DNA of 64,000 nucleotides, taken from Corynebacterium ulceribovis DSM 45146 (GTDB lineage Bacteria; Actinomycetota; Actinomycetes; Mycobacteriales; Mycobacteriaceae). How positions within the stretch are numbered: the first letter of the stretch is position 1; the number at the start of each line of letters is the position of its first letter. A program made the translations under genes and the position numbers. The stretch covers positions 523,561 through 587,560 of the forward strand of contig NZ_AQUY01000002.1 in the NCBI RefSeq assembly GCF_000372445.1, given 5' to 3'. The notes below the pieces were generated by a model, which searched no databases, was not told the DNA's origin, and saw nothing but the letters and a program-made list of their open reading frames with translations. Below are positions 54,005 through 63,948 of the stretch, piece by piece.

Positions 54005-55374
54005 TGGAACCTGTGACCATGAACGACTTCAAAAACATCGACGCCAGCGGCAACGCGCTGCCCACCATGGGGCAAGTCATTGCCGCGACCACCTCTTCCG
54101 AACCAACCGATTCCGGCCACTGGCAGGAATGGGGTGGCCGCTTCGTTCCAGAAGCACTGATGGCTGTCATTGAGGAAGTCACCGACGCGTACGAAAAGTC
54201 GCGCCTGGACCCGGAGTTCCAGCAGGCACTCGACGACCTGCAGCGCGACTACACCGGCCGCCCATCGCCGCTGTACCACGCGAAAAACTTCTCCAAAACC
54301 ATCGGCACCCAGGTCTACCTCAAGCGTGAAGACCTGAACCACACCGGTTCGCACAAGATCAACAATGTGCTCGGCCAGGTGCTGTTGGCGAAAAACATGG
54401 GCAAGACTGACGTCATCGCGGAGACCGGCGCCGGCCAGCATGGCGTTGCCACCGCAACCGCCTGCGCACTGCTTGGACTCAACTGCCGCATCTACATGGG
54501 TGCAGTGGACGCAGCGCGGCAAGCCCTGAACATTGCCCGAATGCGACTGCTCGGCGCGGAAGTCATCGAAGTGGATGCCGGTTCCGCAACGCTGAAAGAC
54601 GCTATCAATGAAGCAATGCGCTACTGGGTGGCCAATGCCGACAACACCTACTACTGCTTCGGTACCGCCGCCGGACCACACCCATTCCCACGGATGGTCC
54701 GCGACTTCCAGCGCATCATCGGCGCCGAAGCACGCCAGCAAATCCAAGCACAAACTGGTCGTCTGCCTGATGCGGTGATCGCCTGCATCGGTGGCGGCTC
54801 CAATGCCATTGGTCTGTTCCACCACTTCATTGATGACGAAGGTGTTCGCCTCATCGGTGCCGAAGCCGGCGGTGACGGGCTAGAAACCGGACGTCATGCC
54901 GCGGCAATCTCCGGTGGTCGCCCAGGTGTGTTCCAGGGCTCCTACGCGGATTTGCTGCAAGATCAGGACGGCCAGATTATTGAGTCCTACTCGGTGTCCG
55001 CTGGTTTGGATTACCCAGGTGTCGGGCCAGAACACTCGTGGCTGGCAGCCAAGGGCCGTGCTGAATACATCGGGATTTCTGACCGGGAAGCCATGGCCGC
55101 CTTCCGACTGCTGTCCCAGCAAGAAGGCATCATCCCGGCGATTGAATCGGCGCACGCGGTAGCTGCTGCGATCAAGGTGGCCGAGGACATGGCCGAAGAT
55201 GACATTGTGGTGGTCAACCTGTCCGGCCGCGGCGACAAGGACGTGGATACTGCAGCTCGTTGGTTTGGGCTGCGTGACGGCGCCCCAATCGTCGATAAGC
55301 AAACATTGCTCGGTGCGGTCCGTGACCGCGAAGACCAACCCATCACGAAAACTGCGGGCGGAGAGGCGAAGTAA
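54004..55374 (+). CDS. trpB: Tryptophan synthase beta chain
   Basis: PLP enzyme joining indole and serine to tryptophan in complex with TrpA. 456 residues, somewhat long at the N-terminus. Seen: [16 protein letters not shown] with the PLP Lys, [26 protein letters not shown], and [15 protein letters not shown] start at MNDFKN (54019) would fit the family equally. The TAA shares its last A with the trpA ATG. Confidence 0.96.
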   Translation: MEPVTMNDFKNIDASGNALPTMGQVIAATTSSEPTDSGHWQEWGGRFVPEALMAVIEEVTDAYEKSRLDPEFQQALDDLQRDYTGRPSPLYHAKNFSKTIGTQVYLKREDLNHTGSHKINNVLGQVLLAKNMGKTDVIAETGAGQHGVATATACALLGLNCRIYMGAVDAARQALNIARMRLLGAEVIEVDAGSATLKDAINEAMRYWVANADNTYYCFGTAAGPHPFPRMVRDFQRIIGAEARQQIQAQTGRLPDAVIACIGGGSNAIGLFHHFIDDEGVRLIGAEAGGDGLETGRHAAAISGGRPGVFQGSYADLLQDQDGQIIESYSVSAGLDYPGVGPEHSWLAAKGRAEYIGISDREAMAAFRLLSQQEGIIPAIESAHAVAAAIKVAEDMAEDDIVVVNLSGRGDKDVDTAARWFGLRDGAPIVDKQTLLGAVRDREDQPITKTAGGEAK

Positions 55375-56162
55375 TGAACCAGGACACCATCACGGACATC
55401 CTCCAGGGCGCGAAAGCTGAAAACCGCGGCGCGTTCATCGCCTACTATCCAGCAGGTTTCCCCACCGTTGAAGAGTCCATCACCAACCTGAAGTCCCTCG
55501 TTGACGCCGGAGTGGACCTCATCGAGGTTGGCTTGCCGTTTTCGGACCCAATGATGGACGGCCCGACCATTCAAGCAGCAGCCAACGTGGCCTTAGACAA
55601 TGGATTCCGGGTTCGCGACTTCTTCGACGTGGTCCACGAAGTCACCTCCTACGGCGGCAACTGTGTGTTCATGACCTACTACAACCTTGTGTTGCAGTAC
55701 GGCCCAGAAAAGTTCGCGAAGGACTTTGCCAAAGCTGGGGGACTCGGTGCGATTATCCCAGACCTGATTCCGGAAGAAGCAGGCGAGTGGATTGCGGCAT
55801 GTGAAAAGTACGGCATCGACCCGATTTTCCTGGTGGCACCATCGTCGACCGCTGAACGATTGAAGATTACAACCGCGGCATCCCGGGGATTCGTGTACGT
55901 CACCAGCCACATGGGGGTGACCGGTGCCCGCGAATCCATCGGCTCTTCCGCCGGGGAATTGGTCGAACGAGTCCGCGAGATTTCCGACATCCCGGCCTGC
56001 GTCGGTTTGGGCGTGAAAACCGGGAAGCAGGCTGCGGAATTGTCGCAGTTCGCCGACGGCATCATTGTTGGTTCCGTACTGATTACCGCCGCGGAAAAAG
56101 GCCCGGAAAAGCTGGACCAGCTGGCAAACGAACTTGCAGCCGGTGTCCGCGGCCAGTTTTAG
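55374..56162 (+). CDS. trpA: Tryptophan synthase alpha chain
   Basis: Cleaves indole glycerol phosphate and channels indole to TrpB. 262 residues with catalytic Glu in [19 protein letters not shown], second catalytic Asp region [13 protein letters not shown], and [11 protein letters not shown] and VGLGVKTG phosphate loops. Overlaps trpB by one base (TAATG), so synthesis is coupled. Confidence 0.96.
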   Translation: MNQDTITDILQGAKAENRGAFIAYYPAGFPTVEESITNLKSLVDAGVDLIEVGLPFSDPMMDGPTIQAAANVALDNGFRVRDFFDVVHEVTSYGGNCVFMTYYNLVLQYGPEKFAKDFAKAGGLGAIIPDLIPEEAGEWIAACEKYGIDPIFLVAPSSTAERLKITTAASRGFVYVTSHMGVTGARESIGSSAGELVERVREISDIPACVGLGVKTGKQAAELSQFADGIIVGSVLITAAEKGPEKLDQLANELAAGVRGQF

Positions 56163-56184
56163 CTGACCGCCCAGCCGTGGGGCA

Positions 56185-56204
56185 GCGCCCAGTACACTGG
56201 GCGC
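56185..56204. promoter_or_regulatory. Perfect 20-bp palindrome over the lgt promoter
   Basis: GCGCCCAG (56185-56192), TACA, CTGGGCGC (56197-56204). It contains a -10-like TACACT (56193-56198) that ends six bases before the lgt GTG. Operator or RNA hairpin at the extreme 5' end. Confidence 0.6.
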
Positions 56205-57191
56205 GTGATCTCAATTGCTTCTGTTGCCCACGCGGCGTCAGCCGCTGTAACCCGCGCCATCATCCCATCGCCGCCACAAGGTGTGTGGGATGTTGGCCCC
56301 ATCACCATCCGCGCATACGCCCTCTGCATTCTGGCGGGCATCGTGGTGGCGCTGTGGTGGACCAGTAAACGCTACGTAGCTCGTGGCGGTGACGCCGATA
56401 CCGTCATCGATGCGGCGCTGTTTGCCGTGCCTGCCGGTATTATCGGCGGCCGTGTTTACCACGTGGTGACGGACAATCAACTGTATTTCGGTGCGGGCAA
56501 AAACCCATGGCAAGCGCTCAATATCACCGCAGGTGGGCTCGGTATTTGGGGTGCAGTACTCTTCGGGGCGCTCGCAGTATGGGGTGTACTGGCCTATAAG
56601 GGCAAGCCTCTTGGCCCCTTCGCCGATGCGGTTGCACCGCCACTGATTTTGGCGCAGGCCATTGGTAGGCTTGGCAACTGGTTTAACCAGGAGCTCTATG
56701 GCCGCCCAACTGATGTCCCATGGGCATTAGAGATTTACCGCCGCGTCAACGACGCCGGGTACATCGACCAAGTTGCGGGCCGATCCACCGGTGAAGTCCT
56801 AACCACCGTGCACCCAACTTTCCTGTATGAGCTGCTGTGGAATGTGTTCATCTGCCTGCTGCTGGTGTGGGCCGACAAGCGCTTCCGAATGGGCCGGGGT
56901 CGACTGTTCGCACTCTATGTTGCTGGGTACACCGCTGGCCGGTTCTGGATTGAGCAGATGCGTTCGGACTCGGCTAACGAATTCTTCGGCATGCGAATCA
57001 ACACCATCATGTCCATCATCGTGTTCGTGGCTGCAGTGGCATTCTTGCTGCTCCGCAAAGGTGAGCGTGAGGACCCAGCGACAGTTGCCGGCAAGTCCGA
57101 ATCCGACGAAAACACAACGTCAACAAGCGAAAACAGGGCAAAAATGACTCAGCCGGAGGCCAAACCTGCCCAACGCGCCGCAGATGACTAG
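56205..57191 (+). CDS. lgt: Prolipoprotein diacylglyceryl transferase
   Basis: Inner-membrane enzyme that attaches diacylglycerol to the lipobox Cys of prelipoproteins, first step of lipoprotein maturation. 328 residues, seven helices. Seen: [18 protein letters not shown], the Lgt signature [22 protein letters not shown] (read in parts), and [11 protein letters not shown]. The C-terminal 45 residues are hydrophilic, charged and variable ([16 protein letters not shown]), as in mycobacterial Lgt. The GTG start directly follows the palindrome and -10, so the message is probably leaderless. Its end overlaps the region before pyk. Confidence 0.95.
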   Translation: MISIASVAHAASAAVTRAIIPSPPQGVWDVGPITIRAYALCILAGIVVALWWTSKRYVARGGDADTVIDAALFAVPAGIIGGRVYHVVTDNQLYFGAGKNPWQALNITAGGLGIWGAVLFGALAVWGVLAYKGKPLGPFADAVAPPLILAQAIGRLGNWFNQELYGRPTDVPWALEIYRRVNDAGYIDQVAGRSTGEVLTTVHPTFLYELLWNVFICLLLVWADKRFRMGRGRLFALYVAGYTAGRFWIEQMRSDSANEFFGMRINTIMSIIVFVAAVAFLLLRKGEREDPATVAGKSESDENTTSTSENRAKMTQPEAKPAQRAADD

Positions 57192-57201
57192 GGTAAAAGA
57201 C

Positions 57202-58620
57202 GTGGATAGACGAACAAAGATCGTATGTACCCTTGGACCGGCCGTAGCTAGCAAAAATGGCATCCTTGACCTTGTCAACGCTGGCATGGACGTCGCCCGG
57301 CTGAATTTCTCGCACGGCGACCACCCTGACCACGAACAAAACTACAAGTGGGTGCGTGAAGCATCCGACGAAACCGGCCGCGCCGTCGGTATCCTTGCCG
57401 ACCTGCAGGGCCCAAAGATTCGCCTCGGCCGCTTCATCAACGGTGAAGAATACTGGGCGGACGGCGAAGAAGTCCGCATCACCGTCGACGATATCCAAGG
57501 CACCCACGACCGCGTGTCGACCACCTACAAAAACCTGGCGAAAGACGCGAAGCCAGGGGACCGACTGCTTGTCGACGATGGCAAAGTTGGCTTGGAATGC
57601 ATCGGTGTCGACGGAAACGACGTCATCTGTAAGGTCACCGAAGGTGGCCCAGTGTCCAACAACAAGGGTGTGTCCCTGCCGGGGATGAATATTTCCGTGC
57701 CGGCACTGTCCGAAAAGGACGTCCGCGACCTGCGCTTTGCACTGAAACTGGGCGTTGACTTCATCGCACTGTCCTTCGTACGTAGCCCAGCAGACGTGGA
57801 ACTGGTGCACAACGTCATGGACGAAGTGGGCCGCCGCGTGCCAATCATTGCGAAGCTGGAAAAGCCAGAAGCAATCGAAGCACTAGAAGCTATCATCCTG
57901 GCGTTTGATGCCGTGATGGTTGCCCGAGGTGACCTCGGTGTGGAAGTGCCGCTGGAATCGGTGCCAATGATGCAAAAGCGCGCCATCCAGATTGCGCGTG
58001 AAAACGCCAAGCCGGTCATTGTTGCGACCCAGATGCTGGACTCGATGATCGAGAACTCCCGCCCAACCCGTGCGGAAGCCTCCGACGTGGCGAACGCTGT
58101 GCTTGACGGCGCGGACGCAGTGATGCTGTCCGGTGAAACCTCCATCGGTAAGCACCCAGTGACCACCGTGAAGACCATGGCGCGCATTGTCATGGCTGCG
58201 GAAGAAAACGGGCAGGTACCGCCGCTGACGCATATTCCTCGGACCAAGCGTGGCGTCATCTCCTACGCCGCCCGCGACATCGGTGAGCGCCTCAACGCCC
58301 GCGCTATCGTGGCCTTTACCTCCTCTGGTGATACCGCTCGCCGTGTGGCCCGACTGCACTCGCCGCTGCCACTTCTGGTGTTCACCCCAGAACAGTCCGT
58401 GCGCTCCCAGCTGGCTTTGACTTGGGGTGCGGAAGTGTTCCTGGTGCCGCCGGTGGAAACCACGGACGGCATGATGCGTGAGCTGGATAAGGCACTGCTG
58501 TCGATGCCGGAGTACCACAGCGGCGACATGATGGTTGTGGTTGCTGGTACACCGCCAGGGTTTGAAGGCAACACCAACCTGATCCATGTGCACCTGCTGG
58601 GTGAGGATTACGCAAACTAG
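57202..58620 (+). CDS. pyk: Pyruvate kinase
   Basis: Glycolytic enzyme converting phosphoenolpyruvate and ADP to pyruvate and ATP. 472 residues. The GTG at 57202 has AGGG eight bases upstream and gives the usual start VDRRTKIVCTLGPA; an ATG at 57184 inside lgt would add six residues. Seen: MDVARLNFSHG, ADLQGPKIRLG, catalytic Lys in IIAKLEKPEAIE, MVARGDLGVEVP, and VATQMLDSMI. The C-terminal allosteric domain is present. Likely co-transcribed with lgt; a long hairpin follows. Confidence 0.96.
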   Translation: MDRRTKIVCTLGPAVASKNGILDLVNAGMDVARLNFSHGDHPDHEQNYKWVREASDETGRAVGILADLQGPKIRLGRFINGEEYWADGEEVRITVDDIQGTHDRVSTTYKNLAKDAKPGDRLLVDDGKVGLECIGVDGNDVICKVTEGGPVSNNKGVSLPGMNISVPALSEKDVRDLRFALKLGVDFIALSFVRSPADVELVHNVMDEVGRRVPIIAKLEKPEAIEALEAIILAFDAVMVARGDLGVEVPLESVPMMQKRAIQIARENAKPVIVATQMLDSMIENSRPTRAEASDVANAVLDGADAVMLSGETSIGKHPVTTVKTMARIVMAAEENGQVPPLTHIPRTKRGVISYAARDIGERLNARAIVAFTSSGDTARRVARLHSPLPLLVFTPEQSVRSQLALTWGAEVFLVPPVETTDGMMRELDKALLSMPEYHSGDMMVVVAGTPPGFEGNTNLIHVHLLGEDYAN

Positions 58621-58653
58621 CCCGGTTCTGGAGCGGACTTTTCTGCGGTTGCG

Positions 58654-58719
58654 AAGCCAGCTCGGGGGTACCACACTGTGACGTCTAACACGCGGTGTGC
58701 AGCCCACGAGCTGGCTTTT
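58654..58719 (+). terminator. Terminator-like hairpin after pyk
   Basis: AAGCCAGCTCG (58654-58664) pairs perfectly over 11 bases with CGAGCTGGCTT (58707-58717), then TT. The 42-base loop can form an inner CCACAC/GTGTG stem. Confidence 0.6.
58677..58692 (+). promoter_or_regulatory. Candidate GlxR (CRP-family) site upstream of glgP
   Basis: TGTGACGTCTAACACG matches 9 of the 12 fixed positions of TGTGA-N2-TA-N2-TCACA, about 117 bases before the glgP start and inside the loop of the pyk hairpin. Confidence 0.35.
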
Positions 58720-58795
58720 GTGCTACCCGCGGACGATTTTGCTGTCTGTGGTGGTCAACGGCAGATTCCGGTCTGCAAAACCGGTGGGGCACAGT

Positions 58796-58809
58796 TAGTC
58801 TGTTACATG
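58796..58809 (+). promoter_or_regulatory. -10 element of a leaderless glgP promoter
   Basis: TAGTCT at 58796-58801, seven bases before the GTG start at 58809; no ribosome-binding site. Confidence 0.4.
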
Positions 58810-61415
58810 TGAAAGCATCTGCCTCAGTACATGTGTCATTCAACCTTCCCAAGTCGCTGTTCCCACTGTGGGAATTGGCTCTGAACCTGCGTTGGTCCTG
58901 GCGTCGCCAGACCCAGGATTTGTTCCGCAGCATCGATCCAGAACTCTGGGAATCGACTGGTCACAATCCAAAGCACCTGCTCCGTGAAGTGTCCTTCGAT
59001 CGCCTCGAAGAACTCGCACACGACGACGAGTTCATCGGCGCACTACGTACCGAAAAGGACGACCTCGACGCCTATCTGTCGAACTCCCTGTGGTTCCAGG
59101 TATCCCACGCCGAGCACATGGAAACCGACCAGGCCACCGTCGGCCAGACCGACCGCACCTCCACCGACCCAATCGCGGCCTACTTCTCGATGGAATTCGG
59201 TATCCACCCATCCCTGCCGATTTACTCTGGTGGCCTCGGCGTGCTGTCCGGTGACCACATGAAGTCCGCATCGGACTTGGGTGTGCCGCTGATCGGTGTT
59301 GGTTTGCTGTACACCTACGGCTACTTCGCACAGTCCCTGTCTGCTGATGGCTGGCAGCAGGAAACCTACGAGGCACACGACCCGAAGGACCTGCCAGTTG
59401 AACCAGTGCTGGATGCCTCTGGCAAGCAGGTGGAAGTAGAAGTTGCCTTCCCAGATGAGCGCAAGGTGACCGTGTCCCTGTGGGTAGCTCAGGTTGGCCG
59501 CATCCCGCTACTGCTGCTGGATACCAACATTGACGCCAATGACCCAGATCAGCGCGAAATCACCGACCGCCTCTACGGCGGCGACTCGGAACACCGCGTC
59601 AAGCAGGAACTGATCCTCGGTGTCGGTGGTGTCCGCGCCGTCAACGCTTTCTGCGACGCTAAGGGCCTAGCCCGGCCACGTGTTGCCCACATGAACGAAG
59701 GCCACGCCGGTTTCATGGGGCTGGAGCGCATCCGCGAACGCATGCTGGACGGCAAGGACTTCGACGCTGCGTTGGCTGAGGTCCGCGCCGCATCCATTTT
59801 CACCACCCACACTCCAGTGCCAGCTGGTATCGACCGCTTCGACATGTCGCTGGTGCGCCGCTACCTCGGCGAAGGCCTGCCAGAAGACAAGCAGCTGTGC
59901 CCAGGTGTGCCACTGGACCGCTCCATTGACCTCGGCCGTGAGCAGGACCCATCCCGCTTCAACATGGCGCACATGGGTCTGCGCCTGTCGCAGCGCGCTA
60001 ACGGTGTTGCCAAGCTGCACGGTGTAGTTTCCCGTGAGATGTTCCAGTCCCTGTACCCGGGCTACTTCGGTGAGGAGGTCCCAATCGGTTCGGTCACCAA
60101 CGGTGTGCACCTGCCAACGTGGGTCAAGCCTGGTGCTCGCGACCTGATTGACCGCGCTTCCGGCGAAGCTGACCTGTCGGTGGCAGACAGCTGGCCAAAG
60201 ACCGATGCCTTCACAGACGAAGAACTGTGGGACCTGCGTAATCAGCTGCGTAGCGACCTCGTCACCGTCGCCCGCAAGTCGCTGCGTGAGTCGTGGCAGC
60301 ACCGCGGCCAGAATGAAGCACAGCTGTTCTGGACCGACCGTGTCCTCGACCCGAACGTGCTGACCGTTGGTTTCGCACGTCGTGTGTCCACCTACAAGCG
60401 CCTGACCCTGATGCTTCGCGAACCAGAACGCCTGCGTTCTATCCTGCTGAACCCAGAACGCCCAGTTCAGTTCGTCATTGCAGGTAAGGCGCACCCGCAT
60501 GACCAGGACGGTAAGAAGCTGATGCAGGAAATCGTGCATTACGCTGACGCCGCCGGTGTCCGCGACCGTTTCCTCTTCCTGCCGGACTACGACATTGAGC
60601 TCGCGTCCTACCTGATTTCCGGCTCCGACATTTGGCTGAACAACCCAGTTCGCCCACAGGAAGCATCCGGTACCTCCGGCATGAAGGCCATCATGAACGG
60701 CTGCATGACCCTGTCGATCTCTGACGGCTGGTGGGATGAAATGCCACAGGAAGGTTACGGCTGGACCATCCCAACCGTCGATTCCCCAGACCGCGGCTAC
60801 CGCGACCACCTGGAATCGCAGGCCATGTACGACATTCTGGAGCACCAGATTGTGCCAATGTTCTACGACCGCGACGACAATGGCATGCCAACGGAGTGGC
60901 TGGCCCGCGTCCGCAAGTCGATGCTGGAACTGTCGCCAATGGTGACCTCCACCCGCATGGTGCGCGACTACACCGAAGAGTACTACCGCCCATCGGACCA
61001 CTTCGCCCGCCTGATTTCCTCGGACCGCGACACCTCACGCCAGTTCGTCAACTGGAAGAGCCGCGTGGAGCAGGCATGGCCAAATGTGTCCCTGTCGCAG
61101 GCAGAAGCAGCTGGCACCCCAACTTCGGAGCAGGCATACACCACCGCCGGCCAGGAACTGTCCCTGTCCGTCGATGTGGAGCTGGGCACCCTCACCGCTG
61201 AGGACGTCCGAGTGCAGGCCCTCGTTGGGCGTGTTGACGGCCACGGGGAGCTCATCGATCCAGTGACCTACGAAATGTCGGAAGCTGCTGACGGTCGCTA
61301 CCAGGCAAGCTTCACCACCAACGAGCCAGGCAACTTCGGTTGGACTGCTCGCGTGGTGCCAAAGCACCAGCTACTGGTGTCCCCAGCGGAACTGGGACTT
61401 ATCCGTTACCTGTAA
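58809..61415 (+). CDS. glgP: Alpha-glucan (glycogen) phosphorylase
   Basis: GT35 enzyme releasing glucose-1-phosphate from non-reducing ends of glycogen or maltodextrin. 868 residues from the GTG at 58809, the long actinobacterial form that begins FNLPKSLFPLWELALNLRWSW. Seen: YFSMEFGIHPSLPIYSGGLG, HMNEGHAGF, the RVSTYKRLTL phosphate-binding region, FVIAGKAHPHD, and the PLP-lysine block EASGTSGMKAIMNG. The codons from 58695 to 58808 overlap the pyk terminator and do not resemble the family. C-terminal 150 residues form an extra beta domain. With glgX it completes glycogen breakdown in this window. Confidence 0.95.
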   Translation: MKASASVHVSFNLPKSLFPLWELALNLRWSWRRQTQDLFRSIDPELWESTGHNPKHLLREVSFDRLEELAHDDEFIGALRTEKDDLDAYLSNSLWFQVSHAEHMETDQATVGQTDRTSTDPIAAYFSMEFGIHPSLPIYSGGLGVLSGDHMKSASDLGVPLIGVGLLYTYGYFAQSLSADGWQQETYEAHDPKDLPVEPVLDASGKQVEVEVAFPDERKVTVSLWVAQVGRIPLLLLDTNIDANDPDQREITDRLYGGDSEHRVKQELILGVGGVRAVNAFCDAKGLARPRVAHMNEGHAGFMGLERIRERMLDGKDFDAALAEVRAASIFTTHTPVPAGIDRFDMSLVRRYLGEGLPEDKQLCPGVPLDRSIDLGREQDPSRFNMAHMGLRLSQRANGVAKLHGVVSREMFQSLYPGYFGEEVPIGSVTNGVHLPTWVKPGARDLIDRASGEADLSVADSWPKTDAFTDEELWDLRNQLRSDLVTVARKSLRESWQHRGQNEAQLFWTDRVLDPNVLTVGFARRVSTYKRLTLMLREPERLRSILLNPERPVQFVIAGKAHPHDQDGKKLMQEIVHYADAAGVRDRFLFLPDYDIELASYLISGSDIWLNNPVRPQEASGTSGMKAIMNGCMTLSISDGWWDEMPQEGYGWTIPTVDSPDRGYRDHLESQAMYDILEHQIVPMFYDRDDNGMPTEWLARVRKSMLELSPMVTSTRMVRDYTEEYYRPSDHFARLISSDRDTSRQFVNWKSRVEQAWPNVSLSQAEAAGTPTSEQAYTTAGQELSLSVDVELGTLTAEDVRVQALVGRVDGHGELIDPVTYEMSEAADGRYQASFTTNEPGNFGWTARVVPKHQLLVSPAELGLIRYL

Positions 61416-61438
61416 AACAGGTGAGTTAAGAGTAAGGT

Positions 61439-61490
61439 GTGGGCAATTAGCCCACGCTCCCACCCGGGGACTGCCACTGGCGCCCCGGGT
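61439..61490. other. Two adjacent perfect hairpins between glgP and the Old Yellow Enzyme gene
   Basis: GTGGGC-aatta-GCCCAC (61439-61455) and ACCCGGGG (61462-61469) with CCCCGGGT (61483-61490), 13-base loop. No strong T tract follows either. Terminator of glgP or a regulatory leader. Confidence 0.5.
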
Positions 61491-61529
61491 TGCGCGTTAT
61501 TTTGGCCACAAGGAAAGGACCGTGTCCCG

Positions 61530-62633
61530 GTGATCTCGCTACACAACCCCATCGACGTTGGAAAACTGACGCTTCCTAACCGGGTTGTGATGGCACCGCT
61601 GACCCGAACCCGCGCACCTGGCCAAGCCGCCAACGAACTCATCGCAGAGTACTACCGGCAGCGTGCCACCGCCGGGCTCATCATCGCTGAAGGCACCTTC
61701 ATCTCAGAGGAAGCCCGTGGCTTCGCTGCTGTGCCCGGAATCTGGACCAACCACCAAGTCGATGGTTGGGCGCAAGTCACCGACGCGGTGCATGAGGCTG
61801 GCGGCCGTATCTTCGCACAGCTGTGGCACGTCGGCCGAGTCTCCCACGCAGCGCTGCAACCAGACAATGGTGCGCCGCTGTCCTCGACCTCTCATGGCAC
61901 GGACCGAGCGCGAGCCTACATTTTTGATGCCAGCGGCGAAGCCCGCTTCGTCGAACCAACTGCGCCACAAGGCATGAACACCGACCAGATTGCCAAGACA
62001 ATCCGCGACTATGCCCGCGCTGCAGAAAACGCGATGGACGCCGGTTTCGACGGTGTGGAAATCCATGCGGCCAACGGCTACCTGATTGAGCAGTTCATCA
62101 ACCCGAATATCAATGACCGCTCAGATTCCTACCACGCATTCACAGTGGAAAACCGGCTGCGTTTTCCACTAGAGGTGGTCGCTGCCGTCACCAAGCAAAT
62201 CGGTAAAAACCGCACCGGTATTCGGCTGTCACCGTGGGGGACTGCCTCCGGGGCGCCGCTGTACCCGGAAATCTCAGAAACCTACCTGGCTCTGGGCGAC
62301 GCGCTCTCCGGCAAAGTGGCCTATGTGCACTTCAATGACCAAGCGTATACCGGCCGCGGTGGGCATCCGGGGATTTCGCCGCAGTGGTTGCCAAAGTTCC
62401 GGGATACCTTCGCCGGGCCAGTGATCGTCACCGGCGGTATGACCAAGGAGCGGGCTGAGGATTACCTGAATAAGGGCTGCGCCGATTTGATTGGCTTTGG
62501 GCGGGACTACATTGCCAACCCAGACCTCGTTGAGCGGCTGCGCACCGGAGCACCACTGGCGGAAGCCAACCCGGAGACCTACTACACCCAGACGGCGGAA
62601 GGGTACACCGATTACCCTTCCTACCAGGGGTAA
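61530..62633 (+). CDS. Old Yellow Enzyme family NADH:flavin oxidoreductase (NemA-like)
   Basis: FMN enzyme reducing activated alkenes, N-ethylmaleimide or nitro compounds; natural substrate unknown. 367 residues from the GTG at 61530, which follows AAAGGA by ten bases; codons upstream lie within the hairpin leader. Seen: NRVVMAPLTRTRA, GIWTNHQVDGWAQV, QLWHVGRVSH, the active-site HAANGYLIEQFINPNINDR with the substrate-binding His and Asn, TGIRLSPWG, and FGRDYIANPDLVERL. Family length is about 360. Confidence 0.93.
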   Translation: MISLHNPIDVGKLTLPNRVVMAPLTRTRAPGQAANELIAEYYRQRATAGLIIAEGTFISEEARGFAAVPGIWTNHQVDGWAQVTDAVHEAGGRIFAQLWHVGRVSHAALQPDNGAPLSSTSHGTDRARAYIFDASGEARFVEPTAPQGMNTDQIAKTIRDYARAAENAMDAGFDGVEIHAANGYLIEQFINPNINDRSDSYHAFTVENRLRFPLEVVAAVTKQIGKNRTGIRLSPWGTASGAPLYPEISETYLALGDALSGKVAYVHFNDQAYTGRGGHPGISPQWLPKFRDTFAGPVIVTGGMTKERAEDYLNKGCADLIGFGRDYIANPDLVERLRTGAPLAEANPETYYTQTAEGYTDYPSYQG

Positions 62634-62661
62634 CTCATCGCTAACTCGTCGCAGCTGGCGG

Positions 62662-63936
62662 TTAACGCGCCGCCAGGTTCGCCAATGCCGCAGCTGCCAG
62701 TGCCTTCGTGGTCGCCGCCATGACTGGTTCTTCATCCGGCAGGAAGTTATCCATGTGGTTGGACGGGATATTCTTCCCCGTCGCCCACAACTCCCGCGGA
62801 GTCGCCCCAACAGTCCAATACAGGTATGGTGCCCCGAGGCCACGCGGGATGACGGAGAAGTCTTCGCTCGCAGTCCAGGCCTGCGCATCGACGGAATCAT
62901 CGCCGAACACTGCGTCGAAGGCTGGCCGGACGGAGGCGAACACGGCATCGGAATTATCGGTGATTTCGCCGCGGCAGGAATACTCGAATGTTGGCTCATG
63001 CAGGCATCCCGAGGCGATTGCTTCACCGCGAGCTATCCGTTCAATTGCAGCAGTTACTTGTTGACGAACCGCCTCTGAGTAGTAGCGGCAATTAAGCACC
63101 AGCTTCGCGGTCTGCGGGATGGTGTTATTGGAATTGCCCGATTGCAACGTGCCGACACTGACCACCGCAAACTCCTGCGGGGCCACCTCACGGCCAACGA
63201 TGCCCTGAAGCCGCACCACGATCATTGCCGCCAGGTACGTCGGGTCAATAGCATTATGTGGCATCGACGCATGAGCCGACTGGCCACTGAGCGTAATAGT
63301 GATGGTGTCGCAACCAGCCAGCGCCGGGCCAGCCATACTCATGACCTGACCGGCAGGCCCCGGAACAATATGCTGCGCCAAACAGACATCTGGCGCCGGG
63401 ATCTTCTCGGCCAATTCGTCATCAAGCATTGCCTGCGCCCCCGAAGTGGTTTCCTCCGCCGGCTGGAATAGGGTGACCACCGTCCCCGCCCACTTATCGC
63501 GCAACGCATCCAACATGAACGTTGCACCCAACCCGGCGGTGGTGTGCATATCGTGGCCGCACGCATGCATCGTGCCGACCAACTCACCCTGGTCATTGCG
63601 GGCAGTGGCCACCGACGCGAACGGCGAACCGGTGTTCTCCGTGACCGGCAGCCCATCAATATCAGCGCGGAGCAACACCACTGGGCCCGGCGTGCCATCA
63701 TCGGCGGGGTTACGCATCACGTGGATAACACTGTGGCCGCCAATGCCGGTGAGGATTTGGCCATCAATATCGCGCAGCTTCGCCGCGATCCGGCCCGCGG
63801 TCTGCTCCTCCTGCCCGGACAGCTCGGGGTTGGCGTGCATCTTCCGGTAAAACGGCGACTGCCATTCCAAACTAGCTGGTGCGGTGGCGACCAACTCGGC
63901 GATGCGATCCGGGCACAGAGAATCAATGTTCGACAT
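62662..63936 (-). CDS. M20-family amidohydrolase
   Basis: Metal-dependent amidohydrolase of the M20D group (hippurate/IAA-amino-acid/N-acyl-amino-acid hydrolases). 424 residues. Seen: LRADIDGLPVTE, the bridging-metal block MHACGHDMHTT, the catalytic Glu pair in FQPAEETTSGA, the dimerisation-domain GQSAHASMPHNAIDP, and a late His in IPSNHMDNF. No signal peptide, so cytoplasmic. The substrate cannot be told from sequence. On the minus strand TATCGT (63948-63943) lies six bases before the ATG, suggesting a leaderless message. The 64 bases to its right hold nothing else I can identify. Confidence 0.93.
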   Translation of the reverse strand: MSNIDSLCPDRIAELVATAPASLEWQSPFYRKMHANPELSGQEEQTAGRIAAKLRDIDGQILTGIGGHSVIHVMRNPADDGTPGPVVLLRADIDGLPVTENTGSPFASVATARNDQGELVGTMHACGHDMHTTAGLGATFMLDALRDKWAGTVVTLFQPAEETTSGAQAMLDDELAEKIPAPDVCLAQHIVPGPAGQVMSMAGPALAGCDTITITLSGQSAHASMPHNAIDPTYLAAMIVVRLQGIVGREVAPQEFAVVSVGTLQSGNSNNTIPQTAKLVLNCRYYSEAVRQQVTAAIERIARGEAIASGCLHEPTFEYSCRGEITDNSDAVFASVRPAFDAVFGDDSVDAQAWTASEDFSVIPRGLGAPYLYWTVGATPRELWATGKNIPSNHMDNFLPDEEPVMAATTKALAAAALANLAAR

Positions 63937-63948
63937 GATTCAACGATA
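63937..63948 (-). promoter_or_regulatory. -10 element of a leaderless M20 gene promoter
   Basis: Minus-strand TATCGT (63948-63943), six bases before the ATG at 63936. Confidence 0.35.

Noticed and set aside
57184-57201. ATG at 57184 as the pyk start
   Set aside because: It lies inside lgt without a ribosome site; the GTG at 57202 has AGGG eight bases upstream and gives the conserved N-terminus.
59667-61001. Long minus-strand open frame of 444 codons
   Set aside because: Antisense of glgP, which is unmistakable in the other strand.
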